From contig NZ_VSRN01000001.1 in the NCBI RefSeq assembly GCF_008369915.1, positions 2,786,501 to 2,850,500 of the forward strand: a DNA stretch of 64,000 bases, written 5' to 3'. This stretch comes from Dyadobacter sp. UC 10. Lineage in GTDB: Bacteria > Bacteroidota > Bacteroidia > Cytophagales > Spirosomataceae. The translations under genes were made by a program, and so were the position numbers. Positions 45,283-53,955 of this stretch are shown one piece after another. Within the stretch, counting starts at the first letter, position 1. Each line of letters opens with the position of its first letter. The notes beneath the pieces were generated by a model. It searched no databases and was not told the origin of the DNA. It was given only the letters and a program-made list of their open reading frames with translations.

Positions 45283-45465
45283 TTATTCTTTTCCTTCCGC
45301 ACCATTGTCACTATGCTTTTTCCCGCGTCGCTGTTTTTTCAATGCTTCGCTGAGCAGGTATTCAATCTGTCCGTTCAAACTACGAAAATCCTGCTGCGCC
45401 CAAACTTCGAGTTCTTTGAGCATTTCAGGATTTATCCGTAGTACAAAAGCCTTTTTTTCTGACAT
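45283..45465 (-). CDS. Arc-type ribbon-helix-helix protein
   Basis: Protein of 60 residues with the MetJ/Arc fold: beta strand [11 protein letters not shown], helix [14 protein letters not shown] and helix [18 protein letters not shown], followed by a basic, charged tail. It begins one base after the SPFH gene stop and shares its transcript. A palindrome upstream of the SPFH gene could be its operator. DNA binding is inferred from the fold. Confidence 0.85.
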   Translation of the reverse strand: MSEKKAFVLRINPEMLKELEVWAQQDFRSLNGQIEYLLSEALKKQRRGKKHSDNGAEGKE

Positions 45466-45466
45466 A

Positions 45467-46330
45467 TCAGGGATACAAAGTACCGGCGTTCAAAATTGGA
45501 GTGGCTGCTTTTTCACCACATAATACTACCAACAAATTGCTTACCATGGCAGCTTTGCGCTCCTCATCCAGTTCCACAATTTGTTTTTCCGAAAGCATTG
45601 CAAGTGCCATATCCACCATACCGACAGCCCCGTTCACGATCTGCCGGCGCGCTGCTACCACCGCAGAAGCCTGTTGCCTTTGCAGCATTGCCCCTGCGAT
45701 TTCAGGTGCGTAGGCCAGGTGGCTGATCCGTGCTTCGAGTACTTCCACTCCGGCGCGACTAAGCCGTTCTGTCAGCTCGCCTTCCAGCATTTCATTGATT
45801 TTACCGCTTCCGTCCCGCAGCGTAACTTCATGAACTGCAATATCATCGTCCTCCATACTGTCATAAGCATAAATCCCCGCAAGGTGGCGTACAGCCGCTT
45901 CCGACTGGATTTCTACATATTTCACGTAATCGTCCACCTCAAAGCAGGCTTTCACAGTGTCGCTGATCCGCCAAACTACAACTGCCGCAATTTCAATGGG
46001 GTTTCCGAGCTTGTCGTTTACTTTCAATTTCTGACCGTTCAGGTTTCTGGCGCGCAAACTGATCTTTTTCTTTTTAAATAATGGATTGATCCAGCGGAGC
46101 CCATTTTCTTTGACAGTTCCCTGGTAGTCGCCAAAAAATGTTGCGACTACGGCCTCATTTGGGTTAACGACCGTAAAACCCAGCAAGAAAAAGAATCCGG
46201 GGATGAAGAAGATCATGCCCAAAGCTGGATTGTCAAGCGAGCTCGCCAGGCCTACGCCTATAAACATCAGCAATATACCCAGGCCGAGCATTCCCGCGCC
46301 TGAATTGGAGGTTAGTGGTTTTTCATTCAT
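45467..46330 (-). CDS. SPFH/band-7 domain membrane protein
   Basis: Protein of 287 residues with two N-terminal membrane segments ([18 protein letters not shown] and [19 protein letters not shown]) and an SPFH domain from about residue 60. Marks are [67 protein letters not shown] and a helical tail [34 protein letters not shown]. It should oligomerise at the inner membrane. It forms a transcription unit with the ribbon-helix-helix gene. Confidence 0.9.
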   Translation of the reverse strand: MNEKPLTSNSGAGMLGLGILLMFIGVGLASSLDNPALGMIFFIPGFFFLLGFTVVNPNEAVVATFFGDYQGTVKENGLRWINPLFKKKKISLRARNLNGQKLKVNDKLGNPIEIAAVVVWRISDTVKACFEVDDYVKYVEIQSEAAVRHLAGIYAYDSMEDDDIAVHEVTLRDGSGKINEMLEGELTERLSRAGVEVLEARISHLAYAPEIAGAMLQRQQASAVVAARRQIVNGAVGMVDMALAMLSEKQIVELDEERKAAMVSNLLVVLCGEKAATPILNAGTLYP

Positions 46331-46353
46331 AAGGATTGAGGTTGATATTAAAA

Positions 46354-46369
46354 TGATATCACAATATCA
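46354..46369. promoter_or_regulatory. Palindromic candidate operator upstream of the SPFH/RHH unit
   Basis: TGATAT-CACA-ATATCA has perfect six-base arms, 24 bases before the SPFH start. A further TGATAT copy lies at 46343-46348, giving several half-sites. Ribbon-helix-helix repressors commonly bind such short inverted repeats, so autoregulation by the RHH protein of this unit is possible. Confidence 0.4.
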
Positions 46370-46403
46370 TCAAATCACGCCAATTTTCCACTACGTTTTG
46401 GTA

Positions 46404-46439
46404 TAAAAAAATCCCAAAGCCGCTGAAAGGCATTGGGAT
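46404..46439 (-). terminator. Intrinsic terminator of the TonB-domain gene
   Basis: On the minus strand ATCCCAA.GCC pairs with GGC.TTGGGAT around a short loop and is followed by TTTTTT. It lies about 20 bases after the stop of the gene at 46460. Confidence 0.8.
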
Positions 46440-46459
46440 AGGATAAATGGTTTTGTATG

Positions 46460-47908
46460 TTACTGGACCTGGAAGTTAATCGGAACATTATAGCGCACGC
46501 GCACCGGCTTGCCCCGCAAAATGCCGGGCTCCCAACTTCCATTCATTTTTTTAACGACACGAAGTGCTTCCTCATCCAGCCCGAATCCGGCGCTTTTTTC
46601 AACCTTATATTCGCAAAGACTGCCGTCCTCGCATACTACAAAAGAAAGTTGTACCCGTCCTGCAACGCCGCGACGGGCCGCGTCGGTCGGGTATACGATA
46701 TTGCGGCCAAGAAACCTGTAAAATTCATTGATTCCGCCTTTGAACTGCGGACTGATCTGGGCCTTGGTATATTCAATTTGCTGTCCGTCCTGATAGGATA
46801 TTCCCTTTTGCAATACCCCAAGCTCGTATGTTTCCTCATAAAATAAAGTGCTGTCTGCAAGCTTCCCCGTCCATTTATCATTTTTTGCGCCGGATATAAC
46901 GCGGCCCTGTTCCGTCAGTAACCTTCCGTCGTAGGTCTTTTCAGTTGTTTTCCAATACCCGTCGCCGTCCTTGACAGTCTGTGTACCATCTTTTTCCCAC
47001 GCATTTATGTATGCAACCTGCTCATTGTCGGTCTGTTTCGCAAGCAGCGTTTCTTTCACCGTTTTAATCTGGCCATTATCATACCATTTAATTTCCGTTT
47101 TCAGGCTGTCGGAAAAGAGCGTCATTTCGCGGACCATTCCTTTGAGGTCGTATTTTTTGTGCAGAGAGGCTTTGTTGTCCGCATTGTATTCAATATAGTC
47201 GAGCAGGCTGCCATTTGGCTGGAAAACTGCTTCCGCAGCGTGGCTGGCCATATTTTTGTCGCGGGCAGATATGGAATACGCTTGGATGGAATCAATCCCC
47301 TCACCCAGATAATCCGATTTAAACCACACATTATTTTTCGCAAATGCTGCTGTACCGATCGGTTTCCATTTGTTTCCCTGCTTTTGCTCGTATCTGACAT
47401 CATTTGCGACATATCCCTTTTCGTCGAGAGGCAGCGTGCTTCGGTATTCTGCTTTTTTCAGATCAGTTGTCGGCGCGTATTTACTATCAAAATGTTCGGT
47501 AATGGAGTTGCTGGTACTATCGTAACTGCTTCTGGCGGCTGCTTTGAATGCGATAGGATAGGAAACAGACTGGCGAACAGCCTCGCCTTTTACCAACGCA
47601 GGTTTCCATGCACGAAACAACTTCACTACCCGAAGTGCCTCCTGGTTGCAAAGCGGATCAGTTCCACGAATTATCTCAACATTCGTCATCGTGCCGTCGG
47701 GCTCGACTATACCTTTTACGAAAACGCGGCTATTCAAACCTTTCACCGAGCTTTTGAACGGGATTTGCAGATTGGCATTGATAAACTGGTTGAAGTAGGA
47801 TGATCCGCCGGCAGGTTCGGCGCTTTTTTCTACTTCGTGGGGCAGGTAAATCTTTTGTCCTATCGACTGAAAAGAGCAAAATAACAGAAGCGTAAAAAGT
47901 GATTTCAT
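46460..47908 (-). CDS. Secreted protein with two TonB-C-type domains
   Basis: Protein of 482 residues with a signal peptide (MKSLFTLLLFCSFQSIGQ) and no inner-membrane helix. One TonB-C-like domain lies near residues 45-130 (VFVKGIVEPDGTMTNVEIIRGTDPLCNQEALRVVKLFRAWKPALVKGEAVRQSVSYPIAF) and a second at 395-482 (AGRVQLSFVVCEDGSLCEYKVEKSAGFGLDEEALRVVKKMNGSWEPGILRGKPVRVRYNVPINF). Between them are MORN-like toxin/antitoxin-wall repeats (YDLKGMVREMTLFSDSLKTEIKWYDNGQIK). Such proteins may act in the periplasm rather than energise receptors. Function unknown. Confidence 0.78.
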   Translation of the reverse strand: MKSLFTLLLFCSFQSIGQKIYLPHEVEKSAEPAGGSSYFNQFINANLQIPFKSSVKGLNSRVFVKGIVEPDGTMTNVEIIRGTDPLCNQEALRVVKLFRAWKPALVKGEAVRQSVSYPIAFKAAARSSYDSTSNSITEHFDSKYAPTTDLKKAEYRSTLPLDEKGYVANDVRYEQKQGNKWKPIGTAAFAKNNVWFKSDYLGEGIDSIQAYSISARDKNMASHAAEAVFQPNGSLLDYIEYNADNKASLHKKYDLKGMVREMTLFSDSLKTEIKWYDNGQIKTVKETLLAKQTDNEQVAYINAWEKDGTQTVKDGDGYWKTTEKTYDGRLLTEQGRVISGAKNDKWTGKLADSTLFYEETYELGVLQKGISYQDGQQIEYTKAQISPQFKGGINEFYRFLGRNIVYPTDAARRGVAGRVQLSFVVCEDGSLCEYKVEKSAGFGLDEEALRVVKKMNGSWEPGILRGKPVRVRYNVPINFQVQ

Positions 47909-48081
47909 AGCTGGATATGCAGTTCTGGAAATATAAATATCTGACCTTTTTTCTTAAATAACCCAGGAGGACGTTAAGAAAAAGTTTGGAGTAAATCGTA
48001 GAAATAATTTCTTATCAAATCTTAACTTACTGATAACCTGATAGTAACATCCAGGTAATATAAAATGAGAAAATTTGTATC

Positions 48082-48939
48082 ATGGGAGATACAACTCACT
48101 TTCGGACAATCATCATTTCTGACCTGCATTTAGGCGCGGGCGGTTCCAAGGCGGAAGAGGTAACCAGCTTTTTGAAAAGCTATACTTGTAAAAAGCTGAT
48201 ACTGAATGGCGACATTATTGACGCCTGGCAGCTTAAAAAGTACGGCGTCTGGAAAAAAAAGCACACAATGTTTTTCAAACGGGTGCTCAAAATGATTGAA
48301 GAACACAAAACGAAAGTCATTTACATTCGTGGCAATCACGATGATTTTCTTGATCAGATTATCCCACTGAGGCTTGGAAAGCACTTTCAGATCCGCAAAG
48401 ATTATATTCTCAACTCAGGTACCCAGCGATTTTATGTCACGCACGGAGACGTTTTTGACTCTATCACAACCCATTTGAAATGGCTGGCGTACCTGGGAGA
48501 TATGGGTTATACATTTTTGCTCTGGGTCAATAAGTTTTATAACAAGTACCGCGAATGGCGTGGACTGTCATATTATTCCTTGTCTCAAAAAGTGAAGCAA
48601 TCCGTGAAGCTGGCGGTGAATTATATGACGGATTTTGAAGAAAAGCTCACAGAGCTGGCACGTTCCAGGAGTTGTGACGGTGTAATTTGTGGACACATTC
48701 ACCACCCGGCGATCCGTGAAATAGACGGTATCATGTACATGAATTCCGGCGATTGGGTAGAGACGCTGAGCGCGCTGGTCGAAGATTTCGATGGTAACTG
48801 GAGTCTGCTGTACTATGATCAGCAGGCAATTGTTCAAAAACCTCTCAAAGCGGCGAAGGTTGCAGAGCAATTTCCGGTAGTTGAAAAACAGGTCGCCTTT
48901 ACCGGATTTTTGACGGGAAGAAACCAACGGTATCTATAA
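48082..48939 (+). CDS. LpxH-like metallophosphoesterase
   Basis: Calcineurin-fold phosphoesterase of 285 residues with the full metal-site set: SDLHLGAGG, GDIIDAW, RGNHDD, THGDVFD and GHIHHP. The closest known group is UDP-2,3-diacylglucosamine hydrolases of lipid A synthesis, but the paralogous group next to a glycosyltransferase in Bacteroidota is larger and of unproven substrate. It is followed by the glycosyltransferase gene with a one-base gap, so both should act on one glycolipid pathway. Confidence 0.85.
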   Translation: MGDTTHFRTIIISDLHLGAGGSKAEEVTSFLKSYTCKKLILNGDIIDAWQLKKYGVWKKKHTMFFKRVLKMIEEHKTKVIYIRGNHDDFLDQIIPLRLGKHFQIRKDYILNSGTQRFYVTHGDVFDSITTHLKWLAYLGDMGYTFLLWVNKFYNKYREWRGLSYYSLSQKVKQSVKLAVNYMTDFEEKLTELARSRSCDGVICGHIHHPAIREIDGIMYMNSGDWVETLSALVEDFDGNWSLLYYDQQAIVQKPLKAAKVAEQFPVVEKQVAFTGFLTGRNQRYL

Positions 48940-48940
48940 T

Positions 48941-50056
48941 ATGAAAATCCTTTTCATGGTTCAGGGGGAAGGAAGAGGGCATTTGACCCAGGCGATCTCT
49001 TTGAGCCAGATTCTACGCCAGGCAGGGCACGAGATAGTCGGTGCAATGGTTGGAACTTCGCCCGGGCGGCAGATCCCGGCATTTTTTAATGAAGGCATCC
49101 GCACGAATGTGTTACATTTCGATGCCCCGAATATCATTTATAATGCGCAAGGCGGTGGCATGAACCTGCAAAGAACGATCTATACACACCTTTCCAATTT
49201 ACCCAAATACCTCATGAGCCTCCGCAAGATCCATGAAGCGGTTAAACAAATAAAACCCGACCTGATCATCAGTTTTTATGATACCTACGGTGGTTTGTAT
49301 AATCTGGTCTGCCGATCTCAGATACCGATGGTTTGCATTGCTCACCAGTACCTTTTGCTTCACCCAAAATTTGTTTTCCCTGAAAACAGCAAATTCAATC
49401 AATTCCTGATTAACCTTAATTCGAAATCGACGTCGTGGCTAGCCAAAAAACGACTGGCTTTATCGTTTAGGGAAATACCTTCACGGCAAGATCTAAATAT
49501 TATTGTCGTTCCGCCGCTTTTGCGCCGTGAAGTGGCTTCACTCATTCCGACGAGTGGCGACTACCTGCTGGTATATATGACCCACCATAGTCTGAGCAAA
49601 CAGATTATTGAATGGCATTGCAAGCATTCTGATGTGAAGCTTCATTGTTTCTGGGATAACCCGGATGCTTCTGATGAGTTTGCTTATGATGAAACACTGA
49701 CTTTCCACCGGATCAATAGCGAGAAATATCTGAGTATGCTGGCCGGATGTCGTGGCTTGGTAACAACAGCAGGATTCGAATCGGTCTGTGAGGCAATGTA
49801 CCTGGGTAAGCCCGTGATGATGGTGCCGGTACCCAACCACTTTGAGCAGGAGTGTAATGCTATCGACGGCGTGATTTCCGGCGCGGGTGTCACTTCGAAA
49901 TCCTTTGATCTTTCGGTGCTTCTGGAATATTTGCCGAAACACATCGATCAATCTGCGAGGTTCCGCTCGTGGTATCGCCGGGGTAGTGCACTGTTTTTGG
50001 AGGAGATTGAGTCTTTTGCCGGCAAGCAGGTTCGTAAGGAAGGGATAAAAGCTTAA
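48941..50056 (+). CDS. MurG-like (GT-B) glycosyltransferase
   Basis: Protein of 371 residues with a GT-B fold: the N-terminal MVQGEGRGHLTQAISLSQILRQAGHEIVGAMVG carries the glycine-rich GHLTQA loop. The C-terminal half has the donor-binding TTAGFESVCEAMYLGKPVMMVPVPNHFEQECNA motif of GT28/GT1 enzymes. It probably transfers a hexose from a nucleotide donor to a lipid, for example a diacylglycerol or a lipid product of the preceding phosphatase. Translational coupling with that gene is suggested by the one-base gap. Confidence 0.85.
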   Translation: MKILFMVQGEGRGHLTQAISLSQILRQAGHEIVGAMVGTSPGRQIPAFFNEGIRTNVLHFDAPNIIYNAQGGGMNLQRTIYTHLSNLPKYLMSLRKIHEAVKQIKPDLIISFYDTYGGLYNLVCRSQIPMVCIAHQYLLLHPKFVFPENSKFNQFLINLNSKSTSWLAKKRLALSFREIPSRQDLNIIVVPPLLRREVASLIPTSGDYLLVYMTHHSLSKQIIEWHCKHSDVKLHCFWDNPDASDEFAYDETLTFHRINSEKYLSMLAGCRGLVTTAGFESVCEAMYLGKPVMMVPVPNHFEQECNAIDGVISGAGVTSKSFDLSVLLEYLPKHIDQSARFRSWYRRGSALFLEEIESFAGKQVRKEGIKA

Positions 50057-50062
50057 TAGTTG

Positions 50063-50527
50063 CTATCGGACTTTCTTGAATACCAGCCGCGCTTTGCCGT
50101 TTTCGGGTGTTAGGGTGAGCCTCATTGGGCTGAGCTCATAATGATAAAATTCTGCTGACGTGAGCCAGGCCCTGCCACTCCACGAGGGCTCCCCGACCTT
50201 TGACCCTCCAAAACCCAAAATCCGGATATTACACCCGGGCGCAAGTTCATAAGAACCAGCAACACTATTGCTCAGCGTATGCCCCTCAATAGAACCCTTA
50301 CTTGTATCATCAGAAAATGTGTAAATCACTCCTCTTGTGTTCTCCTGAGGATTCGATTCTGTCGCGCCGGTGGCTATATCCTGATAGTAGTCCAGCTTCC
50401 ATTTGCCGGAAAGCGTATTGTCAGAAGTGCAAGGCAGTGGTCCGCAGCACAGATCCGAATCGGTACATTGCGAGGCTGTGGATACTAGCAGTAATAAAAC
50501 CAAGAGAATTAGGGCAAGATTTTTCAT
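50063..50527 (-). CDS. Hypothetical exported META/HslJ-like protein
   Basis: Protein of 154 residues with a strong signal sequence (LALILLVLLLLVSTASQC). The cysteine is preceded by Gln, which is not a good lipobox. Four cysteines follow soon after (DLCCGPLPC and others). The rest, LSGKWKLDYYQD ... GSYELAPGCNIRILGFGGSKVGEPSW ... PMRLTLTPENGKARLVFKKV, resembles a META-type beta domain. It is the last gene of a three-gene unit with a beta-barrel and an LVIVD lipoprotein. Function unknown. Confidence 0.65.
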   Translation of the reverse strand: MKNLALILLVLLLLVSTASQCTDSDLCCGPLPCTSDNTLSGKWKLDYYQDIATGATESNPQENTRGVIYTFSDDTSKGSIEGHTLSNSVAGSYELAPGCNIRILGFGGSKVGEPSWSGRAWLTSAEFYHYELSPMRLTLTPENGKARLVFKKVR

Positions 50528-50538
50528 TTTATCTAATG

Positions 50539-51117
50539 TTAAAAACTAAGTCCAATTCTTAGGCCAAGCCGATTGTAAGACCGACTTTCACTTCGCTCGG
50601 TTTGGTCCCAGAGCAGCGGTTTATCAACGTTTGCTTCCTGTCTTTTGTAAGAGATAGTAAATGTAAATGCGCCTTTTCCTTCCTTTCCACATCTGATTCC
50701 CACACCCGGATTGACCATTATCCCGCCGGTAGTTTTGAAACCATCGGGGTCGTCATGAAACCATGCGAATCCATAACCGGCGTCTATTGTGCCGAATATA
50801 TTCACATTTCTCTTTTTTGTGAGGTCATGACGGAAACCGGCGGCGACTGGATTTATAAAGGCATTCTTGTACCAGTCGACACCAACTGTTATCCCTGCAG
50901 CTGTCTTTCGTGTGATCTGTACCCCGTTGAAAGTCTGCGCAGTGAGGCTTAGTTTGTTGTCGACAAGTTCCTGAGAAACATCATAAGGCATTGTATATTT
51001 CACCCTGCCGAACAATCCGCCCACTTCAGTATGGTTGATATATTTTTTTGCAAAAGGCGTTTGTGCCGCCAGTGGCCTTGCGACCAGCAGCATGATCCAA
51101 ACTACAAGTCTTATCAT
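50539..51117 (-). CDS. Small outer-membrane beta-barrel protein
   Basis: Protein of 192 residues with a signal peptide (MIRLVVWIMLLVARPLAAQ) followed by alternating hydrophobic and polar strands with turns, ending in LGLRIGLSF with the terminal aromatic residue required for barrel assembly. Eight strands would fit the length. It starts two bases downstream of the LVIVD gene stop on the same strand, so the two are coupled. Confidence 0.75.
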   Translation of the reverse strand: MIRLVVWIMLLVARPLAAQTPFAKKYINHTEVGGLFGRVKYTMPYDVSQELVDNKLSLTAQTFNGVQITRKTAAGITVGVDWYKNAFINPVAAGFRHDLTKKRNVNIFGTIDAGYGFAWFHDDPDGFKTTGGIMVNPGVGIRCGKEGKGAFTFTISYKRQEANVDKPLLWDQTERSESRSYNRLGLRIGLSF

Positions 51118-51119
51118 GG

Positions 51120-52418
51120 TCAGATCGCTTTGTTTACCAGAATTTTACTAAGCAAACGAAGGTCGGACGGATTGGACGAATCATATTGATAAAACCCGTC
51201 TTTACCGATTAAAAACAGGGTTTTACCTAAGGAAATTACATCAAAAGCGTCCATATTTTTAAAATGGGCAATCTGGTTTTTATCAATTCCGAATTTGTCC
51301 TTCGCATTAAATAATTTAAGTCCATGTTCACCTTCACAGAGATAGAGTGTTGGAAAATCAATGCTCAATCCGTGCGGATTTTCCATTTGGTAGCTTTTAA
51401 TGAGCTGAGGGGAAGAAGGGTTACTGACATCGACGAGATCAAGCTGATTTTGCGTTCCGGGACAGGCGCTTCCCGAACGGATCGTCACATAGGCAATGTC
51501 TCCGTGCACAACGACCGGATCGCAGGCTCTTCCATGCTGAAACGTGGAAAGCCGCTCGGGGGCTGCCGGGTTACTGTTATCATAAATGAACATACCAGTT
51601 GATGAGCCGATAAAAAGTTTGTTGTTGTAAGGGAATATCGTCTCAATTCCCCAGCCAATATTAACAGTAGCGAAATCTACCGGCTTTTTGGGGTTTGCAA
51701 TATTAAAGAGGTGCAGCTGGTTTTGGCCGACCGCATATAAAAATTGCTGATGAAGTGCAAAGCGCGACATTGAGCCAGCCTGTCCGTTCGAATTTCCGGC
51801 TGATTGTGGTGCAGCGTTACTGGTATTAGAACTGAAAAAAGCCCTGTCAGCAACTGCCCAAATCCCTCCCCACCAGGAAATAGGCGTCACATTGTTCTCA
51901 CAATCTACTGTAATGGTTTCGGTAACATACTCAACATTTTGATCGTTGATCGCTCCTATCGATTCATTTAAAGTCCAGGAACCGCCTTCGAAAAGCCCGT
52001 TTTTAAAAACATTTTTGACCCTTTCTATTTCTGTGGCATTCTCGGGATTTGTAATGTCCAGTGCTACCAGATCCGAAAAACTGTCGGCATAGAGGATATT
52101 GTCGCGGACTGCAATATCTCCATTTCCGGGGATCGAGATAAAAGAGACGAACCGCGGATTGGATTTATCTGCATTGTCGATGATATGTATGCCTTTTTTG
52201 ATTTCATTGACAAAAAGATATTTGCCAAACACATACATCTTCCCCGGATTTTCAAGTGATTTGGGAGAAGCTGCTTTTACCTGTGTGCGCAGTTCCATCA
52301 ACGAATGCGTCAGGTTGCTGAAACGGCGAACTACCCTGGTTTCTTTACATTGATCGTTGCATGACCAAAAGGCAGTTGCAATGAGCAGGAAGAAGAAATG
52401 TAGAAGTTTAGGTTTCAT
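51120..52418 (-). CDS. LVIVD-repeat beta-propeller lipoprotein
   Basis: Start at ATG 52418 gives a signal peptide with a cysteine near residue 20 (FLLIATAFWSCND) and 432 residues. The mature region has repeated LVIVD-type units such as GIHIIDNADKSNPRFVSFISIPGNG, LVALDITNPENATEIERVKN, LHLFNIANPKKPVDFATV, MFIYDNSNPAAPERLSTF and LDLVDVSNPSSPQLIKSYQM. Together they form a beta-propeller. Such proteins are surface or periplasm exposed and of unknown function. It heads the three-gene unit 52418-50063. Confidence 0.85.
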   Translation of the reverse strand: MKPKLLHFFFLLIATAFWSCNDQCKETRVVRRFSNLTHSLMELRTQVKAASPKSLENPGKMYVFGKYLFVNEIKKGIHIIDNADKSNPRFVSFISIPGNGDIAVRDNILYADSFSDLVALDITNPENATEIERVKNVFKNGLFEGGSWTLNESIGAINDQNVEYVTETITVDCENNVTPISWWGGIWAVADRAFFSSNTSNAAPQSAGNSNGQAGSMSRFALHQQFLYAVGQNQLHLFNIANPKKPVDFATVNIGWGIETIFPYNNKLFIGSSTGMFIYDNSNPAAPERLSTFQHGRACDPVVVHGDIAYVTIRSGSACPGTQNQLDLVDVSNPSSPQLIKSYQMENPHGLSIDFPTLYLCEGEHGLKLFNAKDKFGIDKNQIAHFKNMDAFDVISLGKTLFLIGKDGFYQYDSSNPSDLRLLSKILVNKAI

Positions 52419-52494
52419 AAGGGTTAAGTTATAGGTTGGAATTGAGTCTACATATGACAGCCGGTTTTTGTAATTGGTTGGAACACAAAACAAA

Positions 52495-52523
52495 ATCGTC
52501 CGACAGCAAAGCCCTCGGACGAT
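52495..52523 (-). terminator. Distal hairpin of a tandem terminator after the serpin gene
   Basis: Nine-base perfect arms (ATCGTCCGA / TCGGACGAT) with an 11-base loop. On the minus strand it is followed by a T-rich stretch (TTTTGTTTTG), so it can end the serpin transcript ahead of the LVIVD operon. Confidence 0.75.
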
Positions 52524-52534
52524 AACGCACCCCG

Positions 52535-52559
52535 AAAATGTCAGCATAGCCGACATTTT
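52535..52559. terminator. Proximal hairpin of a tandem terminator after the serpin gene
   Basis: Eight-base arms AAAATGTC / GACATTTT with a 9-base loop, flanked by A/T runs on both sides. It lies 46 bases past the serpin stop and is followed by the second hairpin at 52495-52523. Confidence 0.65.
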
Positions 52560-52605
52560 TTATCTTTAATATTTTAGCCGGCCTTGAAGCGCCGGATGAT
52601 GAATG

Positions 52606-53838
52606 CTATTTGCTGTCTGGATTTTTGATCCTCCCCATAAACAAAATAGTGTTGGATGTATTTTCACTGATGATCAGTCCAAACGGTTGGTCGCAGATGA
52701 ATCTGGGCTCCTGAGGAGTTGTAGATGTCGGTACCATCCCGATCGATGTTACAGCCGCGGCTTCCGTCCCTTTTTCATCGATGGCCAGGTAAGCGTTTTG
52801 TTTAACAAAATCCACCTTCATAGGTGTGGACTGGCTTATTTTGCCAAATTGTGCTCCGTTTGAAAAAACCCTATTAATACCCATCTGCTGTAAAGTACTA
52901 TTCAGGTTCGCCGAATAATCAAGGGTGAATTTTGGCAGGCCTACTTTGATATTGGTTTCAGAATTACCTGCAATGATTGATTTCCATTTAGCAGCGTCAA
53001 TTTCGGATAATATTTGGTCGATCGTATTGGTGCCTGCCGGGAGCAGGAGTGTCATGCTGAACTGCCCGTTTCCATAAGGAAGTCGTACAGCACTGAACGA
53101 AGCATCGCCGTAGATTTTAAATGCTGACTTAATGTGCATCATCTTCACGGTCTTGCTGGAGCCATTCTCCAATTTAAATGGCATATCAACTGTTTCTTTC
53201 GGATCAAATCGCGCTTTCCAGTCTCCCTTGAAATAGAGTGCGTTCAGCAGGAACATGATATGATCAGGTTGTATCTCCTGAATCACACTTTTGATTTTTC
53301 CGTTTGTCTTATCGCTTGCCCATTGATTGATCCTGTCTTTGCTCGCATCGTCAAAAGGTAATCCGGTAATTTCAGCCTGAAAAGATTCTTTCAAAATATT
53401 CTGGAAGCTGGTTTCGACGTTCAGGCCGTTTTTGTACCAGATCGAATTGGCAAGCCCGAGCGTAACTCTGGAATCGGCAACGGGCAGATCGCGGATCAAC
53501 GTGTTATACGCTTTATTTAGGTCTGAAAGGGAAACGCCCTGCATCTCCAATGCCTTCTGAACCTCCGCGGCCGACTCATTTTCGGCACCATTCAGCAGCA
53601 TTCCCAGCGCCATGTGCAGGCTCAGCGGTGAAACGAAAAAGTTATCTGCGGCTGGCTGGCTTTCCTGAAGGCTGTGTAAAAAGTTAAAGGCAAACCTGCT
53701 GGATCCGTCTGCTATCTCTGATGGGATTTCGACAGGGTTAACCTCATTGGTAGGCGGCACGCCGTTGTCATTTGTACAGCCCATTGTAAACAGAGCAATT
53801 GCAAGCGGGGCGATAAATGCCTGGATCAAAGTTTTCAT
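52606..53838 (-). CDS. Serpin (serine protease inhibitor) lipoprotein
   Basis: Full-length serpin of 410 residues with an N-terminal lipoprotein signal (LAIALFTMGC; cysteine at residue 21), so it should be anchored facing the periplasm or the outside. Serpin marks are NFFVSPLSLHMALGMLLNGA, NSIWYKNGLNV, INQWASDKTNGKI, LLNALYFKGDWKARFDP and the C-terminal DQPFGLIISENTSNTILFMGRI. The reactive-loop hinge EKGTEAAAVTSI is rich in small residues, as in inhibitory serpins. By alignment with antitrypsin numbering P1-P1' is Thr-Ser. It lies next to the ECF sigma operon. Confidence 0.93.
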   Translation of the reverse strand: MKTLIQAFIAPLAIALFTMGCTNDNGVPPTNEVNPVEIPSEIADGSSRFAFNFLHSLQESQPAADNFFVSPLSLHMALGMLLNGAENESAAEVQKALEMQGVSLSDLNKAYNTLIRDLPVADSRVTLGLANSIWYKNGLNVETSFQNILKESFQAEITGLPFDDASKDRINQWASDKTNGKIKSVIQEIQPDHIMFLLNALYFKGDWKARFDPKETVDMPFKLENGSSKTVKMMHIKSAFKIYGDASFSAVRLPYGNGQFSMTLLLPAGTNTIDQILSEIDAAKWKSIIAGNSETNIKVGLPKFTLDYSANLNSTLQQMGINRVFSNGAQFGKISQSTPMKVDFVKQNAYLAIDEKGTEAAAVTSIGMVPTSTTPQEPRFICDQPFGLIISENTSNTILFMGRIKNPDSK

Positions 53839-53955
53839 GGCTAATAAATGCTTGGGTATTGTAGGATTGGCTGGCAGAATTACAGCCTCCTTTTCAATGC
53901 ATCAACACTTTTTAGATTCCAAAAGCCCTACTAAGGTTGGAATGGCTTTTAAATT

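Noticed and set aside
47159..47803. Open frame of 214 codons on the plus strand
   Set aside because: Antisense to the TonB-domain gene, with no start context or family resemblance.
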